A stretch of 15,055 nt of DNA. Source: Candidatus Eiseniibacteriota bacterium (GTDB taxonomy: Bacteria; Eisenbacteria; RBG-16-71-46). A program made the position numbers and the translations under genes. Under the pieces are notes generated by a model. That model worked only from the letters and a program-made list of their open reading frames with translations, made no database searches and was not told the origin of the DNA. Within the stretch, counting starts at the first letter, position 1. Each line of letters starts with the position of its first letter. The DNA lies in contig VBPB01000085.1 in NCBI GenBank assembly GCA_005893365.1, positions 1 to 15,055 on the forward strand. Reading direction: 5' to 3'. Below are positions 12,306 through 15,055 of this stretch, one piece after another.

Positions 12306-14138
12306 TCAGAGGTCCGGATCGACGCGGATCTTGAGCTCGCGCAGCTGCTCGGGTTCGACGTCGGAGGGGCAGCCGTCCATCAGCGACGCGGCACTCGCGC
12401 TCTTGGGGAACGCGATGGTCTCGCGCAGGCTCTCGCAGCCGCCGAGCAGCATGACGATGCGGTCGAAGCCCAGCCCGATGCCGCCGTGCGGCGGCGAGGC
12501 GAACTGGTAGGCCTCGAGCAGGAAGCCGAACTTCCGATAGGCCTCCTCGCGCGCCAGCCCGATCACCTTCATCACCCGCTCCTGGATGTCGGTGCGGTGG
12601 ATGCGGATCGAGCCCGAGCCCAGCTCGGTACCGTTGAGCACCAGGTCGTAGAGCTGGGCGTGCACCTTGCCCGGGTCGCTCTCGAGCAGCGGCAGGTGCT
12701 CGGCGTTGGGCATGGTGAACATGTGGTGGCGGGGCGACCAGCGCTTGGCCTCGGCGTCCCATTCGAAGAGCGGGAAGTCGCGCACCCACAGGAAGCGCCA
12801 CTCGTCCTCGTGGCCGGCGAGCAACGGCTGGCCGAGCTGCGAGCGCAACACGCCCAGGGCCTTGAGCGTGTGCTCCCACGGGCCGTTGGTGAACACCACC
12901 GCGTCGCCGTCGCGCGCCTTGACGGCGGCCAGGAACTCGTCCAGCAGTCCGCCCGGGAAGATGATCTGCTGCTTCTCGCGGTCGGCCGCCTGCACCTTGA
13001 AGAACGTGAGCCCGCCGCCGCCGGCCGCCTTCACCACGTCTTCGTACTTGCGCAGCTGGGTGCCCGAGATCTCGGCGCCGCCCGGCAGCACCAGCGCCGC
13101 CGCGGTGCCGTCTTGGGCCTTGGCCCCGTCGGCGATGACCCGGCGCGGCGAGCGCGCGCACAGCGCGGTCACGTCCACGAACTCGAAACCGAAGCGGACG
13201 TCGGGCTTGTCGGTGCCGTAGCGCGCCATGGATTCGCGGAAGGTGAGCCGCGGGAACGGGGTCTCGAGCTCCACGCCCTTGCACTCCCGCCACAGTGCCA
13301 CCATCAGCCCCTCGACCGCGGCGAACACCTCCTCCTCGGTCACGAACGACAGCTCGAGGTCGATCTGCGTGTGCTCGGGCTGGCGGTCGGCGCGCAGGTC
13401 CTCGTCGCGCAGGCAGCGCGCGAACTGGAAGTAGCGGTCGCAGCCGGCGATCATCAGCGTCTGCTTGTAGAGCTGCGGCGACTGCGGCAGCGCGTAGAAC
13501 TTGCCGGGGTGGACCCGGCTCGGCACGACGTAGTCGCGCGCGCCCTCGGGGGTGGGCTTGACCAGCAACGGGGTCTCGATCTCCAGGAACCCGCGCCCCG
13601 ACAGATGGGCGCGCCCCGCCTGGGCGGCGCGGTGGCGCAGCGCCAGCATCGCGGAGAGCTCGGGCCGGCGCAGGTCGAGATAGCGGTAGCGCAACCGGAG
13701 ATCCTCGTTGGCCAGGTGCATCGCCTCGTTCACCTGGAACGGCAGCGGGGCGGCGGCCGCGAGCACGCGGATCTCGCGCGCCTCCAGCTCCACCTCGCCG
13801 GTCGAGAGATCGGGGTTGACCGACTCGGCCGGCCGCGGCGCCACCGGGCCGCGCACGGCGATCACCGATTCGTTGCCCACCTGCCCGGCGCGCTTCATGA
13901 CCTCGGGACCGCAGCGCTCGGGACGGAACACCACCTGCGTCAGGCCGTAGCGGTCGCGCAGGTCGACGAACAGCACGCCGCCGTGGTCGCGCACCCGGTG
14001 CACCCAGCCCATGAGGGTCGCGGCCTCCGCCGCCTCGCGCACGTGGGCGCGGGTCAGCTCGCCGCAGGTGTGCGTGCGCCGCCAGTCGCCGAGGTCTTCG
14101 AGCCGCACGTCCGCCCCGGGGGTCCCGGTCTCGATCAT
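12306..14138 (-). CDS. aspS: Aspartyl-tRNA synthetase
   Basis: Charges tRNA-Asp (and possibly tRNA-Asn) with aspartate in the cytoplasm. The 610-residue protein has an OB-fold anticodon-binding domain (about 20-128: MGWVHRVRDHGGVLFVDLRD), class II motif 1 region (ending about 195), the flipping-loop segment TPEGARDYVVPSRVHPGKFY (196-215), ALPQSPQLYKQ, motif 2 FARCLRDEDLRADRQPEHTQ (239-258), a GAD insertion (about 300-430) and motif 3 GIGLGFDRIVML (553-564). Length is normal for bacterial AspRS. ATG 14138 is chosen because it overlaps the hisS stop as ATGA; the longer frame upstream reads into hisS. His52 in RDHGG corresponds to a His seen in non-discriminating AspRS, where E. coli has Leu; Glu105 sits where these have Gly and E. 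coli has Lys. The function is certain; tRNA specificity is open. Confidence 0.98.
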   Translation of the reverse strand: MIETGTPGADVRLEDLGDWRRTHTCGELTRAHVREAAEAATLMGWVHRVRDHGGVLFVDLRDRYGLTQVVFRPERCGPEVMKRAGQVGNESVIAVRGPVAPRPAESVNPDLSTGEVELEAREIRVLAAAAPLPFQVNEAMHLANEDLRLRYRYLDLRRPELSAMLALRHRAAQAGRAHLSGRGFLEIETPLLVKPTPEGARDYVVPSRVHPGKFYALPQSPQLYKQTLMIAGCDRYFQFARCLRDEDLRADRQPEHTQIDLELSFVTEEEVFAAVEGLMVALWRECKGVELETPFPRLTFRESMARYGTDKPDVRFGFEFVDVTALCARSPRRVIADGAKAQDGTAAALVLPGGAEISGTQLRKYEDVVKAAGGGGLTFFKVQAADREKQQIIFPGGLLDEFLAAVKARDGDAVVFTNGPWEHTLKALGVLRSQLGQPLLAGHEDEWRFLWVRDFPLFEWDAEAKRWSPRHHMFTMPNAEHLPLLESDPGKVHAQLYDLVLNGTELGSGSIRIHRTDIQERVMKVIGLAREEAYRKFGFLLEAYQFASPPHGGIGLGFDRIVMLLGGCESLRETIAFPKSASAASLMDGCPSDVEPEQLRELKIRVDPDL

Positions 14139-15055
14139 GGGATCTCCGTTCCCTCCGTCCCGTCCAGCAGCAGCCGGTCGAGTGCCGTGACGATGTCCTC
14201 GAGCGTCACGGTCTGCTGGTCGCCCGACCTGAGATCTTTGAGCACCACCTGGCCGCGCTGCCACTCCTCGTCGCCCAGCAGCACCATCGCGCGGGCTCCG
14301 CTCTTATCGGCCGCTTTCATCTGCGCATTGACGCCGCGTCCTTCGAGGTCGTAGTCGACCGTGTACACCTGCCGCAGGGCCCGCGCCAGCATCGGGGTCA
14401 CCATCCGCGTGCCCTCCATCGCCACCAGGTAGACGCCGGCGGCGGTGGGCGCCGGGGCCAGCCCGCGCTCCTCCACCATCAGCATCACGCGGTCGAGCCC
14501 GATCGAGAAGCCGATGCCCGGCGTGGACGGCCCGCCCAGCGCCTCGATCAGCCCATCGTAGCGGCCGCCGCCGCCCAGGGCGCTCTGGGCGCCCAGCGAG
14601 CGGTCGTGCACCTCGAAGGCGGTGCGGGTGTAGTAGTCGAGCCCGCGCACCAGCCCGTGGTCGAGCTGGTGGGGGATGCGCAGCGCGTCGAGCCCGGCGC
14701 GCACGGCGTCGAAGTGCACCCGGCTCTCGTCGTCGAGCCGGTCGACGAGCCGGGGCATCGGCCCCAGGCCGGGCGAGAGCGTCTCGCGAGCCGGCGCCAG
14801 CCACTCGCGCAGCCGCTCGGCGTAGCGCGCGCGCGTCTCGGGCGTGCCCAGGCTGTTGATGGCCACGGTCAGGTCCCGGAAGCCCCAGGCCTCGAACAGG
14901 TCCATGAACAGGGCGATGATCTCGACATCGGCGCCGGGCGCGGGCGTGCCGATCAGCTCGGCGCCCACCTGCCAGAACTGACGGTAACGGCCCTTCTGCG
15001 GCCGCCCGTAGCGGAACATCGGCCCCAGGTACCAGAGCCGGTGGATGCGCCCCTG
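14135..15055 (-). CDS. hisS: Histidyl-tRNA synthetase, N-terminal part outside window
   Basis: Charges tRNA-His with histidine. The 306 residues in view run from motif 2 to the natural C-terminus; about 110 N-terminal residues are cut off. Seen: LWYLGPMFRYGRPQKGRYRQ with FWQVGAE (motif 2), the histidine-binding LVRGLDYYTRTAFEVHDR, GGGGRYDGLIEALGG, motif 3 GIGFSIGLDRVMLMVEE, and a C-terminal anticodon-binding domain (the last ~90 residues; NAQMKAADKSGARAMVLLGD). In motif 2 the usual FRYERPQ has Gly (GGG codon) in place of Glu. The first in-frame ATG here (15019) is internal to motif 2, not the start. The stop TGA overlaps the aspS start as ATGA, so hisS-aspS are translationally coupled. Confidence 0.97.
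   Translation of the reverse strand, partial: QGRIHRLWYLGPMFRYGRPQKGRYRQFWQVGAELIGTPAPGADVEIIALFMDLFEAWGFRDLTVAINSLGTPETRARYAERLREWLAPARETLSPGLGPMPRLVDRLDDESRVHFDAVRAGLDALRIPHQLDHGLVRGLDYYTRTAFEVHDRSLGAQSALGGGGRYDGLIEALGGPSTPGIGFSIGLDRVMLMVEERGLAPAPTAAGVYLVAMEGTRMVTPMLARALRQVYTVDYDLEGRGVNAQMKAADKSGARAMVLLGDEEWQRGQVVLKDLRSGDQQTVTLEDIVTALDRLLLDGTEGTEIP

Noticed and set aside
9518..12334. 938-codon plus-strand frame spanning the glucosidase 5' end, the channel and the relic
   Set aside because: It is antisense to the glucosidase and out of frame with the channel gene; low-complexity composition and no family features.
12018..14354. 778-codon open frame on the plus strand opposite aspS
   Set aside because: It mirrors the codon pattern of aspS and hisS; the translation is His/Arg/Gly/Ala/Gln-rich with no recognisable domain. 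Long antisense frames are expected at this G+C content.

Overview
This is a GC-rich bacterial chromosome segment, well over 65% G+C by eye, with tightly packed genes, short gaps, 4-8 nt start/stop overlaps and strong G/C bias at third codon positions. It is ordinary chromosome: I saw no integrase, transposase, phage gene, CRISPR array, tRNA or rRNA. The mix of hisS-aspS, an ECF sigma/FecR/TonB cluster and a GH63-like plus debranching-enzyme pair suggests an uncultured soil or subsurface lineage (Rokubacteria/Methylomirabilota, Acidobacteria or deltaproteobacteria-like). That placement is inference and cannot be fixed from this sequence.

Left end, minus strand (1-1587): a probable three-gene operon encodes a six-helix membrane protein, a small winged-helix regulator and a cis-prenyltransferase cut by the window edge. 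An AT-rich island with inverted repeats lies just upstream and is a likely promoter/operator. Next (1757-2143) comes a secreted YtkA/FixH-like protein with a near-perfect Shine-Dalgarno sequence and a strong hairpin 20 nt past its stop.

Signalling block, minus strand (2310-4904): an ECF sigma factor overlaps a FecR-domain membrane protein by 8 nt and is followed by a TonB-family protein. This looks like a cell-surface signalling set without a TonB-dependent receptor in view. A 399-nt divergent intergenic region separates it from a plus-strand 106-residue protein (5304-5624) made of two tandem ~45-residue repeats.

Carbohydrate block, minus strand (5745-10480): a 906-residue GH63/MGH1-like glucosidase is followed, with an ATGA overlap, by a 672-residue amylo-alpha-1,6-glucosidase-type debranching enzyme. 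They probably act together on alpha-glucans or glucosylated solutes. A 30-codon ORF upstream is coupled to the glucosidase start. Divergent to this pair is a pore-loop ion channel with a TLGLGD filter (10671-11831), whose promoter placement suggests a leaderless mRNA.

Right end, minus strand (11878-15055): hisS (5' part outside the window) overlaps aspS by 4 nt. aspS is followed after 16 nt by a decayed acetamidase/formamidase gene. The N-terminal ~100 residues of that family are joined, out of frame, to its C-terminal ~34 residues, so the middle has been deleted. No wholly new system is evident. The most notable points are this relic, the possible non-discriminating AspRS, a Glu-to-Gly change in HisRS motif 2, the candidate leaderless promoters and the AT-rich operator.
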